A stretch of DNA of 64,000 nucleotides from Sternotherus odoratus. Taxonomy: Eukaryota; Chordata; Testudines; Kinosternidae. The notes under the pieces were generated by a model that saw only the letters and a list, made by a program, of their open reading frames with translations, did not search any database and was not told the origin of the DNA. Shown piece after piece: positions 1 to 58,105 of this stretch. The DNA lies in contig JAVMKO010000009.1 in assembly GCA_032164245.1 (NCBI GenBank), forward strand, positions 78,129,212 to 78,193,211, given 5' to 3'. The position numbers and the translations under genes are program-made. Numbering within the stretch: the stretch's first letter is position 1; every line of letters begins with the position of its first letter.

Positions 1-109
1 TTTATCAGGAAAGTGCAATTTACAAATACAGATTTTTGTTGTTGTTACATAACTGCACTCCAAAACAAAATAATGTAAAACTTTACAGCCAAAAAATCCG
101 CTCAATCCT

Positions 110-300
110 ACTTCTTCAGCCAACCACGAAGACGAACAAGTTTGTTTACGTTTACCGGAGATAATGCTGCCCGCTTATTTACAATGTCACCTGAAAGTGA
201 GAACAGGCATTCACATGGCACTTTTGTAGGCAGCATTGCAAGGTAGTTACGTGCCAGATATACTAAACATTCATATGCCCTTTCATGCTTTTATGCTGAT
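110..300 (-). pseudogene. hAT transposase C-terminal remnant (inverted copy)
   Basis: Reading the minus strand gives the hAT dimerisation segment with the pattern VPCECLFSLSGDIVN and a following LSPVNVNKLV. It is the same family as the + copy at 340-951 but in the opposite direction and cut off at about 300. Stops and frameshifts upstream show that it is dead. Confidence 0.7.
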
Positions 301-339
301 GATGCTTGTTAAAAAAATAATGCGTTAATTAAATTTGTG

Positions 340-951
340 ACTGAACTCCTTGGGGGAGAATTGTAGGTCTCCTGCTCTGTTTTATCTGCATTCTGCCATA
401 TATTTCATGTATTAGCAGTCTCGGATGACGACCCAACACATGTTGTTTGTTTTAAGAACACCTTCACTGAACATTTGACAAAAAATGCCACGTAAGTACC
501 AATGTGAGATTTCTAAAACACTCAACTCAAGGTTTAAGAATGTGAAGTGCCTTCCAAAATCTGAGAGGGACGAGGTGTTTTAAAAGAGCAGCACTCCAGT
601 GTGCAAACTACAGAACCCGAACCACCAAAAAAGAAAATCAACCTTCTGCTGGTGGCATCTGACTCAGATGATGAAAATGAACATGCATCGGTCCACACTG
701 CTTTGGATCATTATTGAGCAAAACACATCAGCAGCATGGACACACATCCTCTGGAATGATGGTTGAAGCATGAAGAAACACATGAATCTTTAGTGTACCT
801 GTCACATAAATATCTTGTAATCCTGGCTACAACAGTGCCATGTGAATGCCTATTCTCACTTTCAGGTGACATTGTAAACAAGAAGCAGGAAGCATTATCT
901 CCTCTAAATGTAAACAAGCTTGTTTGTCTGAGCGACTGGATGAACGAGTAG
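340..951 (+). pseudogene. hAT (ZBED-like) transposase remnant
   Basis: The + strand holds the last third of a hAT transposase: an SDSDDENEHA-type acidic linker near 660-690, a stop at about 715, then an open stretch 763-951 with the dimerisation motif VPCECLFSLSGDIVNKK and LSPLNVNKLVCLSDW. Frameshifts and stops make it non-functional. The non-coding tail of the same element follows (952-1240, then 1537-1615 after an insertion). Confidence 0.75.
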
Positions 952-1240
952 TAGCACTGAGTGGACTGTTAGACTAAATTTTTACATTGTTTTATTTTTG
1001 AATAAGTATTTTCATACATAATTCTATATTTGTAAGATCAACTTTCATGAAAGATATTGAACTACAGTACCTATATTAGGTGAATTGAAAAATATTTCTT
1101 TTGTTTCTTTACAGTGCAAATAGTTTTAAATAAAAAAAATTATGAGCACTGTAACCTTTGTATTCTGTGTTGTAACTGAAGTCAATATATTTGAAAAAGT
1201 AGAAAACATCCAAAATATTTAAATAAATGGTATTCTATTA

Positions 1241-1536
1241 CAGTAAAACCTCCATTTAATGGACTAATTTGGGCGAGGGGGTGTCCGTTAAATCAAAAAG
1301 TCCGTTATTTAATAATTAAAAAAAAACGAGCTGGTGGGACCCGGGCGGGAGCCGGCAGCCAGGAGCCAGCTGCCTGCTGCCGGGACCGGGGCGGCAGCCG
1401 GGAGCCAGCAGACGGCCGCCAGGGAAGGGGACCGGGGCCGCAGCAGGGAGGGGTCGCGGTCTGATATGGATCAGAAATTTTGTCCGTTGCATCCGAAGTC
1501 TGTTAAATCGAGGTCCGTTAAATCGAGGTTTTACTG
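1241..1536. mobile_element. Tigger/pogo-like MITE (296 bp) nested in a hAT tail
   Basis: The inverted ends begin CAGTAAAACCTC on both sides and both flanks show the TA dinucleotide (1239-1240 and 1537-1538), as expected for Tc1/mariner/pogo elements. The interior is GC-rich and encodes nothing recognisable. A second copy of the host sequence without this insert lies at 37417-37565, which supports the boundaries. Confidence 0.8.
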
Positions 1537-1626
1537 TATTGTTTAAAAGGGCGATTAATCATGATTAATTGCAATTATTTTTTTTAGTTGCAGGATTAAA
1601 TCATGATTTGTTAATCACCTGGCTCC

Positions 1627-2352
1627 TGTAGCGAAGCGGCGACTCACCCTGCGGCGCCTCCTGCTGGTCGTCCAGGGAATTAGCTCACTCCAGCATCCGG
1701 AGCGCCCTCTGCCGGCTGTAGTCCTGCTTGCCACTGGCCCCGTGTCCCTCCCTGGACCCTAGTGCCCTCTTACCTGGGGTGCTGCAGCCCTGCAGTAACC
1801 CCACAGTCTCAGGGTCTCCCCTCCCCATGGAACTCCCACTCCCTAGCCCCACCTTGCCTCAGTCTAGACAATTGCCAGTCACCACTTGCCCCCGTTCTCT
1901 GGGGAAGATTGCGGTGTAATTGCCATTCATCACCGGCAAGGAGGGTTTGGCCTGATACTTCTATCTCTGTAGCCCTGGGCTGCCACTTGCAACCCCAGTA
2001 CCCTTTGTTGGGCCTTCTCCTAGGCCCTGCAGCCTGGGGGGTTCTAGGCCAGAGCTTCCCCAGCTCCTTGTGCATTTCCCCAGCCCTGCTCCACTCTAAG
2101 TACCTTATGTTTCCCAGCAGCCAGGCCTGTCTGCCTCTGCAGACAGAGACGACACTATTCTCTGAGCACCAAACTCTGGGCCCTTATATCAGGGCCAGCT
2201 GGGCCCTAATTGACCCAGCCACAGCTGTGGCTGCTCCACCCTCAGCTGCCTTCTGTTGCAGCCCTCTGCTGGGCTGCCTTTCCTATGGGACAGCCCTTTG
2301 CAGGGCTGTTTTAACCCCTTTTTGCCTGGAGTGGGGCAGCCGCTCCCCTACA
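1627..2352. mobile_element. LTR-like element with 5-bp target duplication
   Basis: Begins TG and ends CA, with the perfect direct repeat GCTCC at 1622-1626 and 2353-2357. This fits a solo LTR. Unusually, the ends are also inverted repeats of each other (TGTAGCGAAGCGGC against TGTAGGGGAGCGGC), so a DNA transposon with 5-bp duplications is an alternative. The 203-codon open frame inside looks like chance coding of CT-rich DNA. Confidence 0.55.
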
Positions 2353-2539
2353 GCTCCCCTCAGATCCATATAAATGTCCATTTTTTTCTGAAGAAATAAG
2401 AGTATTCAATTTCCAGTAACTTTCATGTGCAAGTGAAAGTGAGATTGATGAACACAAAAAGTAACAACTATTGATTTCAATAGGAGTTAGGTGCCTACAT
2501 ACCTTTGAGGTTCAGACCCCTTGAGTCTTTCACTATAAG

Positions 2540-2960
2540 GCATGTTTTCCAGGCATTTAATCATTCCTGTGGCTTTTCTGTGTAGCCTCTCCAATTTTCC
2601 AGTATCTTTCTTGAATTGTGGACACCAGACGTGGACACAGTATTCTATTAGTGGTCACACAAGTGACAAATAGAGGGGCAATATAAGCTTTCTATTCTTT
2701 CTCAGTCTTCCTACTTATACTTCCAAGGGTTTATACATTAACCCTTTTGGCTAAAATATCACACCAAGAGCTCATGTTCAGCTGATTATCCACCATGTCC
2801 CTCAATCTTTTTCAGATCGTATCCCAGGATAGAATTACCCATCCTGCAAATATGGTCTGCAACCTTTGTTCATAGATTACATTTGGTTGTATTGAAACAC
2901 ACATTATTTGCTTGTGCCCAGCTTATCAAGCAAATCCAGATAATTTTGTATCAGTGATCC
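2540..2960. repeat. Old interspersed repeat (CR1-type, tentative)
   Basis: Contains degenerate phrases such as CTCTCCAATTTTCCAG and GGACACAGTATTCTA that I associate with a repeat common in turtles and birds. There is no open reading frame or clear end. Confidence 0.35.
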
Positions 2961-3469
2961 GATCCCTCAATTGCATTATATGCAACCAGGATAACAAGCT
3001 ATAGCTTACCTGTCAGAGTAGTACATTGGTTTATTACCTTAACTTTTCAAACATCTGAGCAGATGGTGCATTTGGCTAAGAGAATTCTGCAATAATCCAC
3101 AGAACTTACTTACTGTCTTTGAGTGGTGTATAGCACGTCAGTTGACTGCTTTTTTTGGAAGAGTGACAACATCTATTTTTCAGACATGTAGTCTTGTTAA
3201 TATTGTCTCCTGCATGGCAAGCAACTACTGTTTGATCTTCTTTGGGACGACATGCTTTCAAAAATTAAATAAAAGTATGATGTTTCAATTCTCAGAACAA
3301 TGCTCAATCAAATAATGACAGTTATAATTGTATTGAACAATTATAAGAACATAAGAACATAACATTATACAATTGTATATTTTATAATGTTATGATAATG
3401 ATATATATTCAGCATGTTTTGATGGGGAGCACATAAGGGAATGCTATAATCAATTTTTGGATCTGGAAC

Positions 3470-3605
3470 AATCACTTCATATTAGATTATACATTTCTTA
3501 GGGGCAGGTATCATCTCTTTGTTCTGTATTTGTACAGCACCAATGGGGTCCTGGCCGATGATTAGGATTCCTAGGCGCTGTGGTTGTAATACATAAAATA
3601 AAATA
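3470..3605 (+). repeat. Interspersed repeat common in turtles and archosaurs
   Basis: The sequence around GGGGCAGGTATC, GTACAGCACCAATGGGGTCC and TCCTAGGCGCTGTGG followed by A-rich TAAA units matches a repeat tail that I recognise from reptile genomes. Its class is uncertain. Apart from this, 2960-4440 holds no gene or other clear repeat. Confidence 0.5.
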
Positions 3606-4442
3606 AATATATAAATAAAACAGCAACAACTAAAGCTAAAAGGAAGCTTAGATCATATAACCTGAGACTCCTTGAAAGAACTGTTTGTGTTTCAGGAGCA
3701 GAAACATTAATAATATATTTAAGAAAAGTATACTCTAAATAGCACAGTGCTGTGTGTTTCTAATTTTTAAAGTTTTGAAGGCAATTTAGCAGAGATCGTC
3801 TCCTAAAAAATGAGACACAAAACCCCTCATAAGTTTTAATTATAGTGTATGGTTTTCTGAAAGACCCACCACACCGTATACTGCATCTACGGTATATATC
3901 TTTTTGCCTGGTACTTAATGTATGCACCTACTGGGAAGTCATTTTCAGCTGGCAGGGACAATAACCTAAGAAAATATCATCCAGATGGCTAGAGTTCATT
4001 GGAAATATATTTAAAATTTGCTGTTTAATACTGAATTTATTCAGAAACTCTGTATAAAGGTCTAAATGTACAAAATATTTATGAATAATGGGACACCTCC
4101 GACATGTTATGTGCAGTATACTGATCTGTAAAACTGGTATTTGCAGTGTTCAAGAAAGTCATTGTATTTCCCAAACAAAGCATATATATTTTCACATAAA
4201 AGAGCTAAATACAAATATAAACTTTAGAAATTGTTAAAGGGGGCATGGGGAGAACAGGGCATTCAGTAAAACTATGACTACATATCTTCCCTTGGTTATA
4301 GGACACTTACACAGAAATTGTGGGACATCATATACATCATGCTAAATTCACTTTTATTGCATCCTTGAACCTGTACCCATTGAAGTAAATGGCCAGCTCA
4401 GTTAAGTAATACGGGATCAGGCATTTAAATCAGTTACTCTGT

Positions 4443-4528
4443 TATCATGTCTATGGGGCTAGATCTTCAGCTGGTATACATTGGTGTAGCACCAATGACT
4501 TCCAGTGAGGTTATTCAGGTTGATACCA
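4443..4528. repeat. Short palindromic ancient repeat
   Basis: GGGCTAGATCTTCAGCTGGT is answered by ACCAGCTTAGGATCTG, giving an imperfect inverted repeat around ACTTCCAGTGA. Similar palindromes built around CTCAGCTGGTGTAAAT are widespread in reptiles and birds. 4530-5540 shows nothing else I can name. Confidence 0.45.
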
Positions 4529-5539
4529 GCTTAGGATCTGCATGCATACATACATAACTGTTTCCCTTTTCCTTATTGCTCTCAGGTTTCATTAAGGAAC
4601 TACTCTTGTATTCCTTGCACACCTGAAAGTCACACATTGAAATCAAAGGCGTATTGGGTGAGTGAAGACTGCAGAATCAGGCCTTTTAGCATCAAGTATC
4701 ATGGGGTTGAAGTCTATAGCAATATTTATGGACAAATCACATCAACTATTTCCTTTCACACACTGCTCTGCAAGTGTCCAGTGTTACAGGGCATGAATAT
4801 AACACTGCAAACATGAATATAACACATCAGTTAGAGTGAAGGACCTTACAGCAGGCGATAATCATGCAACCATGAAAGTAACTCTATGTTCCAAATGGGG
4901 CTATAATGTCACATGGACATAATGCCACGTTTAATGGAACCTGCTAAATGACATTGTAACAAAGTTTTACAGATTGGGCTCAATGTTTCGAATACATTGC
5001 ATGCAAGAAAAAAAGAGATAACAATACAATAATCACAGCAACACTTACTCCCTGGATTGAAGAAATTTAATAGCGCTTCCGAAACATCTTCTAGCTTTGT
5101 TTTAGGTTTGTTGGGTGCCACTTCACTTCTTTTTACAACATGCTGAAGTGGTGAAGCAAAACCTGAAAGCTCATAACGATTAGCTCATTACTATCAATAT
5201 ATACATAATTAATTACATGCAATGACATTTTCATACTGATTATCTTTTATTACAAAGGCATTTACAGTCATTATGAATTGTGCTGATAGCTAGCAGGGTT
5301 AATTACAAATGTATTTTTTGGTTGTATTCAATTATATTACTTCAATTTGCTTCATGAACCAAGATGAACAAAGAACTATAGCTGTGAAATTTAAATTATA
5401 CTAAAGAATCCTTTCAACCAGAAATTGTCAACATCTAAAGTGTTACTGTTCATATAAAAGTTGTAGATTACTTAAAACCTGCACCATATAACAATAGATG
5501 TATTTTCTTTCCACTATTTACCACTGGAGAACAATCCAA

Positions 5540-5815
5540 TGGTAGGAACATGTATATGGGTCCATACTAAGACCAGAGAGAGATCTGCGAAGCTGGAACT
5601 ACCCTGCCAAAAAAAAAGATCCCTGCATGGAGGCAAAATTTCGATCTGTATCCAATCTGCAAAAATGGTTCACAGATATTTGGAGATTTGCCGGGCTCTA
5701 GATATAAAATTTAGATCTGTGTCCATTCACAATCCACAGAAATGGACTGTGGATATCTGCATTCACATCTATAGCTGTAGATATTAAGCAGATATGTGCA
5801 GATTGGCGGGACTCT
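5540..5815. repeat. Repeat rich in GGATATCTGC-like units
   Basis: Contains AGATTTGCCGGGCTCTAG and a diverged inverted counterpart GCAGATTGGCGGGACTCTA, plus repeated ATCTGT/GATATC words. It resembles a turtle MITE-like repeat. It is not coding. Nothing further is recognised in 5820-6900. Confidence 0.4.
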
Positions 5816-6904
5816 ACGCACAAACATAGCTTGTACTATGGAGATTCTGAATGTGTGTTTACATGGCTGGATATAATCTCTTCTTAGACTATTAGGAGTT
5901 GAAGGTGATTAAAAAGCAATTTCCCCTCATGTTAGAGCAATGGGCTGTTCCAGATGTGTCTGAACCCTTTCAATATCACTCCTGAAAAGTACTCACAGTG
6001 GAGCAACCGGTGACGCTTCCTCTGCCCATAGGCAAAAAGTGTGCTGCATTTGTGGTGTAACATCCCAAGGAACAAAGGGTCAAATGCGAGCATGGATCCC
6101 TCACATGTGCGTTGGTCTGTTATGCATGGTTTCCACTGCAGGTTTTGCTTCTACTCATACCACACATTGCCTGACAACTTGGCTTAGCAGAAGTCCCCTT
6201 AACCCTTCTGTGCTATCGCTAGGGCACAAATACATCACTTCTTAACAGGCTTTCTGGCTCTCCTGATTTCACCCTTTGACAGGCTGAGTCAGATTGTCAA
6301 ATGGGAACACTATAATTATTTCTTTAAGGTGGAAAAATCTATAAAAAAGGGTAAAAAAAAATAAAGAAAGAAAATTCAATACCAGGTAGAAGACAACAGA
6401 CAGCTGTTTCCCATCTAAAGCCTGGACAGACAGGCAAAAGAGATGGGCTACAATTTGGGGAGAGAAATACTTAATTTAAAATTTAACATAAATCAATCTG
6501 CAGCATCCTGTGCAATTTGAAACACTGAAATTTCTATAGCACTTGGCATATTGCAACCAAAAATACTGTCGAGGAGCCGATATCTTATTTTCCCCAATAG
6601 TAAACTTACTTGCTACTTCGATTAAAATACTTTTCTCTTTGCAATACTCACTCGGACAGATGTTAGAAGACATCACTAAAATCACATAGTTCCCCCAAAA
6701 CTGAGTGCCAGTTGTCATTTGCCTCATTACTGCAACAAATCAGAGTTATATGTGCATTTAAGTCACCATTCCTCAACAGCCTTTCTGGATTTTTCCTTGT
6801 TGTAGGTTTGTAAAAATGCAACATGGGAAGTTGGACAGAGAGCCGCAGTGGAAGGTACCATGTCTTCCTCCATTAAAGAAACAAAGCATTTCCAAAAAAC
6901 GATG

Positions 6905-7060
6905 GGCCGGGGTTTTCAAAAGTGATTAGAGATTTGGGGTGTCTGAAATTTTGGGTGCTTAATGTGACACACCTTAAAAGGGGACTGATTTTCAAAAGGA
7001 AGGAAGGGCGCGCTTCACTTTGTTAGAAAATAGGCTTCCTTTGAGGGACTCTGAGAGTGG
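6905..7060. repeat. TTTTCAAAAGTGATTAG-type interspersed repeat
   Basis: GGTTTTCAAAAGTGATTAG, GACACACCTTAAAAGGGG and GATTTTCAAAAGGAAGG match a palindromic repeat family that is common in sauropsid genomes. Its right half is diverged. The rest of 7060-8100 holds no recognisable feature. Confidence 0.45.
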
Positions 7061-8117
7061 ATGTCTAAAACGGAGATAAACCCAATCTCTAGTCATTTTA
7101 AAAAATCTTCGTTCAGAGTTTTAGTCCAGGTTAAGAGGCCAAGATTGAAAAAGCAGAGCCTTTGAGTCTTGAGATTCTAGTCATAGTTCTTCATCCTTCC
7201 AAGCTTGGTAAATGGAGATCCTGTCAGAGTATGAGGTGCTTTTGGATGAAGGCCTAATAACTCTCTCCTGTCTAGTCACGAAAGGTCGCATGGCACTTTA
7301 ACAGTTGATTTGGCCTGGTATCTTTGGACATTTTCCCTCCCCACTGCTCTGCAGGATGCTGTGCAACAGTTGGTCTGGCTTTTACCTGCTTTCTCCCCCT
7401 GCTGATGGATCTCTCTTCAATTGTCATACAGATTACGCTTTTAAAGGATGATGGGATCCTGAGGATGAAATGCACATCATGATTATTGTTTGTATTGTGA
7501 TAAAACCTAGGAGCTCTAGTAGAGGGACTCAGGACCCCCTTGTGCTAGGTGCCTGGCAAACTTATATAAAAGTAAGATGGCATTTTATTCAGATAATCCC
7601 CCTTAAAATGGTTTTCTTTTGAGTGATCAAGGAAACCTAGTGAGAAGCTGCTAAAGAAGAAAAACATTTGTACAGTGGGATAGGTTAGAAAAGTATAGGA
7701 ATACTTAAAAAAAAAAATACATACATGGCCCATTTTCTAGAAGCTTAGTAAAAAGTCCCACCAAGAGTTGTGTGTGTTTCCTTACTTTGGGACAGATCAG
7801 GAAAGATCTCGAAGGTTAAATGAGTGCCATAACATATTCAGGAAAATATAATGGAAACTGCGGGACAGAGGGGAAAGAAAGAAAAACATTCCCTGGGATT
7901 GGTGTCAGAGAACAGGAACAAAGAGCCACATTTCCCTACTATAGACACAACTATGCTCCCTATCTACCTTCTCCACAGAAGAAACAGGCAGATGTGGGAT
8001 CAAGGCAGGCCAGTAAGGCCACCATTTCCATGACAATAGGAACCTCTGTTACCAATGGGATATGTCACAATAGAGAATCCACTAGCAATAGCTGTGCCCC
8101 AGCGTGTTTTGTCAGAT

Positions 8118-8292
8118 GGGGGGGGGGGGGGGTGAAAGGGGGAGGGAGAAGCCAAGTTAGTTGTGGGACAGGGACTTTTATTCCCCCAAGTACCGATTGG
8201 AACAGAGTAAGTTATGGCCTTCTAGTAACTTAAGACTGCTCCTGTCCTTCTGCTAGACATAGAGGTACAGGCTTTATTCCCCCCCCCCCCCC
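8118..8292. repeat. Poly-G (8118-8132) and poly-C (8279-8292) runs
   Basis: Fifteen G and fourteen C in a row, 150 bp apart and mutually complementary. A third run (13 G) lies at 10043-10055. Such runs are length-variable and prone to sequencing error. The flanking 8300-10900 has no supportable gene. Confidence 0.9.
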
Positions 8293-10919
8293 GCCTCCCT
8301 CCACCATGCTCCTCTCTCCGCCCCTGCAGTGCCAATATGGGAAACAGCAGGACAATCTGAGTTTCATCTTCATTGTAAAGAGACTATATCTGAGCACTCC
8401 CAAACCCATGTATCAGTGAAGAGTTGAGAGATTACAACAGATATGAGTGAATTGAACTAAAACACAAATTCTTCTCTATTTTTTGAGATTGTCTGACTAA
8501 AAGTGCCTTTCTGGAGCCTTTAAGATTTAAGCTGTAGGATTAGGGAAATCTGTGTTTACATGAGAAAGTCCTTTCTTTGTGTAATAAGATCCACAGACCC
8601 TTTAGAATAGGTACTGCAGGTTGAAGGCAGCTGGACCTGTCAGTTACTGAGAGCAGTGAAATGCCCACGTTGCCTGGCACTGATCCGGGTCTAACTCCAG
8701 CTCTGGGGAAGGAGTGCAGTTACTGACCCTACGTTTGCCTTAGCACCACATGTAAAGAAGTATTTTCTATGGTTGCTCTTCACACACTGCTTCAAACTTG
8801 CCCGATCACCTCTATTCCCTTTCTATAAATTCTAGCAAGGGCCAGGACTCTAAGCTGACTTTTCCGATGACGAATAGCCTCAGCTCTGCCTCAAGCTTCC
8901 CCTGGTATCACAAAGATAGCTGGGAACGGATATACCAGAGCACCAGACCCCAAGGATCAAAGCCTCATATACATGCATGAATCAGAATTGAATTCCATGA
9001 TTTCTCCCCTCCCTGCAGTCTCTTTAGGCCATGTGATTTTTTTTTTTTAAAAAAAACGTTGAGACAGACCATGCCTTGCAAGGTTGTCCACTCAAGATAA
9101 CATTGCTTCTGAAAGGACGCCTGGACCACGTAGGATATCAGCTGACAGTTCATATTTTTGTTGTTGCCACTTCAGAGCTTTCATGCCCAAAAGAAGCAGC
9201 TGAGATCACTCCTCCCAGAGTGCAGCTACCGGGGCCCAAAAGGGTTCTGAATAGCAAGGCTACTCTTTCAGTTAAAGTTCTCACCCATTTAGAAATGCAG
9301 TGTCCCTGGCCACCGGAGAAGATGGCCACATTTATCTTTCACAGTAATAGAAAATTAAATTTTGACTGTTGCACAATGAGGAACATCTTGGTCTTATAAA
9401 ATGGAGACTGGCACAGAAACAAATAAATAGGGGGTCAAAAGGACCCTTATTGCTTGCTTGCCTCTTCCACATCTGGGCGGCTGTCCCTCTCTTGACGGTT
9501 CCATAGTCATTTGCTGTGGGAAGGAGGTGGAGGTGGTGGTGAGACATGGTAACCTGCAACAGAAACTGGGAACAATACTCTGCACATTGTGGTACGGTGA
9601 CCCACGGCAGCTAGGGATGACACACTGATACTTCTCAAATCTTTGAAGTGTGGCAGGAAATCAGTCTCTCTGTATTACACCTTCCCAGGCTGCAAAAGGA
9701 GGAATATATAACTATAGCTAGCTCAGGACAGCTGCAGACCTAAGCATAATTTCAGAGTACCCTACTGAGTACTTTTGTACCTGACAATCTGTCCTCTGGT
9801 GGTTTATATTTAAATATATTTATTCCCTTATGTGGGGTGTGTTTGTGCAAGCCCTGAATACTCAGCATATCCCTAGTGCCTGGCAGGGATTCATCTGCCA
9901 GGCTGCACTCCGTGAAGGTAAATGGGGAAACTGTAAACTGAGAATTATGCCCTGAGATGCACTCAGTGAAGGTGAGCAGAACTGTGTTAGTTTTATTAGT
10001 CAAATGTTTTCCCCTGGGGGAATCCCCCCCTGTAATACTGCTGGGGGGGGGGGGGAGAGGGAATCTCCTGTTTTACTAGGTTTCATATGAGCAATAAATA
10101 GAACACCTATCCTCCTTGATGAGGCTGAGCACGGACTTTCGTAACTTTTAACCCCGCTCCCAATAAAAAACACTTGGGGAGCGAAGAAAGGAAAAGTGAT
10201 TTTCCCCTTATTTTTGAAGATACGTTTGGTATTTTGGAGGGTTTGTGTTTAATTCTATTGAGCTTAAATCTTTGGCATCATTCACAAATACCTTTCACTG
10301 TTTAAAAAAAAACCTTTATTTTTTAAAATAATTTTAATTCATTAGATCATACTTTATAAGTTACCAGTAGGACCTGAACCCAAGCATCAGACATGTTGCA
10401 CTTTCAAGCTTTGTAACAATGCATGATTTTTCAAAATAAAATTTACATTTAGATTTACAATTTATGTTTTTGAAATTTACTAACACTTAAAAACATTGAA
10501 ATTTGAATTGAAAGGGATACAGGTTTATCTTTAGCACACAGAAATATTGTAAAATATGCCATTACCCCAAAATGCTTTTGAAAATGGAATGTGATTAGCC
10601 CATCAAATTGAAGTTTTAGTAATTAGTAATTCACATATAACCTAGTTAGCACCTTACTGAACTCAGCCTTTGAGTGTAAAAAAATCTAGTGCATATTGTA
10701 ATAGCTCAACATGTATTGTACTATTTCACCAGAGAGGTTCCATTTTTTTTAGCATTATTTGCCAATTTTTGAAAACTGGTAACGTTTCAGAAGCTTTCTA
10801 CAATATATGGAACAATGGCTACAGTTAAACTTTAAACAGAGAAATATAGGCTCTCTCTACTTGTTATAAGTTGACTGTTTTTAAAAGCAATCATTTATAA
10901 GGATTGCATCAACATCAGT

Positions 10920-12686
10920 TAGCAGAGGAAGATCAAACTTTATTGAAACTGCTTGCATACAAAATATATTGCACTATAACCAAACAAATGTCAACATAAA
11001 ATCCAATCTGTTGTAGCTAATATGTACAGAGAATATTGCCCAAGAGCAGTTACATTACAAGGTCAGTCTACCTTGGTTAATTATCTACAGTATTTTAAAC
11101 CAAACAGTTTACAGATGATGTGTGCAAGGTACCAATTTCTGTTTTCAAATACTATACATTCCCAAAATAAATAACTAGAAATCAACATTAATGTTTGGCA
11201 ATACTTTTTAAGACATTTTTATATGTGTTAAATCATGTGCAGTTTGTTGCCATTTTTATATGCGTACTTGTATGCAAGGAAAAACAGTGGAATGAAAAAA
11301 GCAAAGAAACAAAACTCACAAAATACATCAGAGGCAAGATCATGTTTGTACAGTTCTGTACATAATCAGTGGCACTCCTACTGGAGTAATTTTAATAAAA
11401 ATAGAATAGATTAAAATGAAAGTCCTCACACAGTTTTACCCAGTAAATTTAATTCATGATCAGAAATAAAAAGAAAAAAGTACGTTTAATTCCTCCTTTA
11501 TGTACTTTGCATCAAGTTTCCGAACTCCTTCCAAAGCTGCTTGTGAATCAGACCTTGTACCTCAAAAAATTGTGAATTTGTCCTGCCTCCAATGTTAGTT
11601 ACCTATACTACTCCCTGTACTTAACAGGTTATCACATGTGGGAATGTTCTTCTTATCTCTCTTGAGATAGCTCCAAATTAAAATTTTAAACAATTTCAAA
11701 ACTTTTGGGAGGATGAAGAAAGGTTACCATTTTTAATTGGTCATCTGGCCAAAAAGCAGGCACACATTACTAGCTTGTGAACAAGTTACATTTGTTCCCT
11801 CAGTAACAATGAATTTTTAGTTTCCCAGAAATGGAAAGATTTTTTTTTTTTAAACTTCTTGTACTGTCTACAAAAAAATTACACCCCTGTCTCAATAACA
11901 CTATTTGCCAAATCTTCAGTGCAAAAAAATTTTCCTATTCTTATAACTGCCTAACCTGATGCTTACGTAAGGAAAAAATTATGGAAAGCATGCATTCTTC
12001 TATAAAGTACTAATGTCTGACAATGTTTGCTACATATATTTTACATTTAGTGTTTCCAACTCATCTTCCCTGATTTCTGCATCCAAATATAATATTCCTA
12101 CCTGCCAAGATATAAAAAAGGCACAGATCATACAACTTTTTTTGCTAATGAAAATGACAATTGTTACATCACACATATTTCAGAGTCCACTAAAATACTG
12201 AAAAAGTGGACCAAAACGTGAACTGACACAGGACATAAAACGACATAGCATTTTATGAAGAACTTGTAAATTAGATTGAAAACAGAAGCCCAATTTATTA
12301 CTGCAAACACTATTTATTCTGAAAATTGAAATTGAGCAGTGATTTTTTGACCCAATGCGTTAAAATGGTACAACTGAACAAAAAGTATACCAATGCACAG
12401 CTCAGTATTTTTAAAACAAACAAAAAGAATCTTTCATTGTTTGAAGTGCAAGATGTACTTGAAAGCATTTTTCAGAAGTTCAGATATTTTTATGCAAATA
12501 TTTGTATAACTTCTTATTCTGAAAACAACTGCATACTGCTGATGTTAAAAAAGGCTAACAGAACTTTTATGTTCATTTCATGCCCTGCGCCATTTTGCCT
12601 ATTTGTCTTTGGCCTAACAAGTTTCTCTAACGTGGAATAAGAATCACTGAAACAGTATAGGAAATATGACTTTAGAATTATGCAGT
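10920..12686 (-). other. FMR1: FMR1 3' UTR (left end inferred)
   Basis: About 1.77 kb of AT-rich sequence without any transposon I recognise, which contrasts with the repeat-filled flank and fits a conserved 3' UTR. The left limit is set by the AATAAA signal at 10944-10939. A Pumilio-like octamer TGTACATA (minus strand) lies at 11028-11021. Short ORFs here are on the opposite strand and carry no known domain. Confidence 0.75.
10939..10944 (-). terminator. FMR1: Polyadenylation signal AATAAA of FMR1 (probable)
   Basis: The + strand reads TTTATT, so the FMR1 strand carries AATAAA. It lies 1.74 kb after the stop codon and is followed by GT-containing sequence. Another TTTATT occurs near 10317 and could serve a longer transcript. 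Confidence 0.6.
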
Positions 12687-57944
<45,258 letters not shown>

Positions 57945-58105
57945 GTTGTGCCGCGGCGGCTCGGCGCGGGATGCCCAGGCCCGGCACCGCCTCGCTCTCG
58001 CTTTCCCCGGGGGGAGGGGCAGCCTCGGCTCGTTCCGTAACCGGACGGGTGGGGGGAGGGGGCGGGGGCTCGTCGGGTCCGTTCCTCGCCCGCGGCGGCC
58101 CGGAA
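57945..58105 (-). other. FMR1: FMR1 5' UTR (approximate) without a CGG tract
   Basis: The segment between the likely transcription start region and the ATG. On the gene strand the bases before the ATG read GCCGCCGCGGCACAAC. No run of more than two CGG or CCG triplets is present, and the chicken-like CCT repeat is also missing. The upstream limit is inferred from the conserved motif at 58100-58125. Confidence 0.6.

Noticed and set aside
1762..2373. 203-codon open frame
   Set aside because: It overlaps an LTR-like repeat and has no domain. Other frames on both strands are also open in part.
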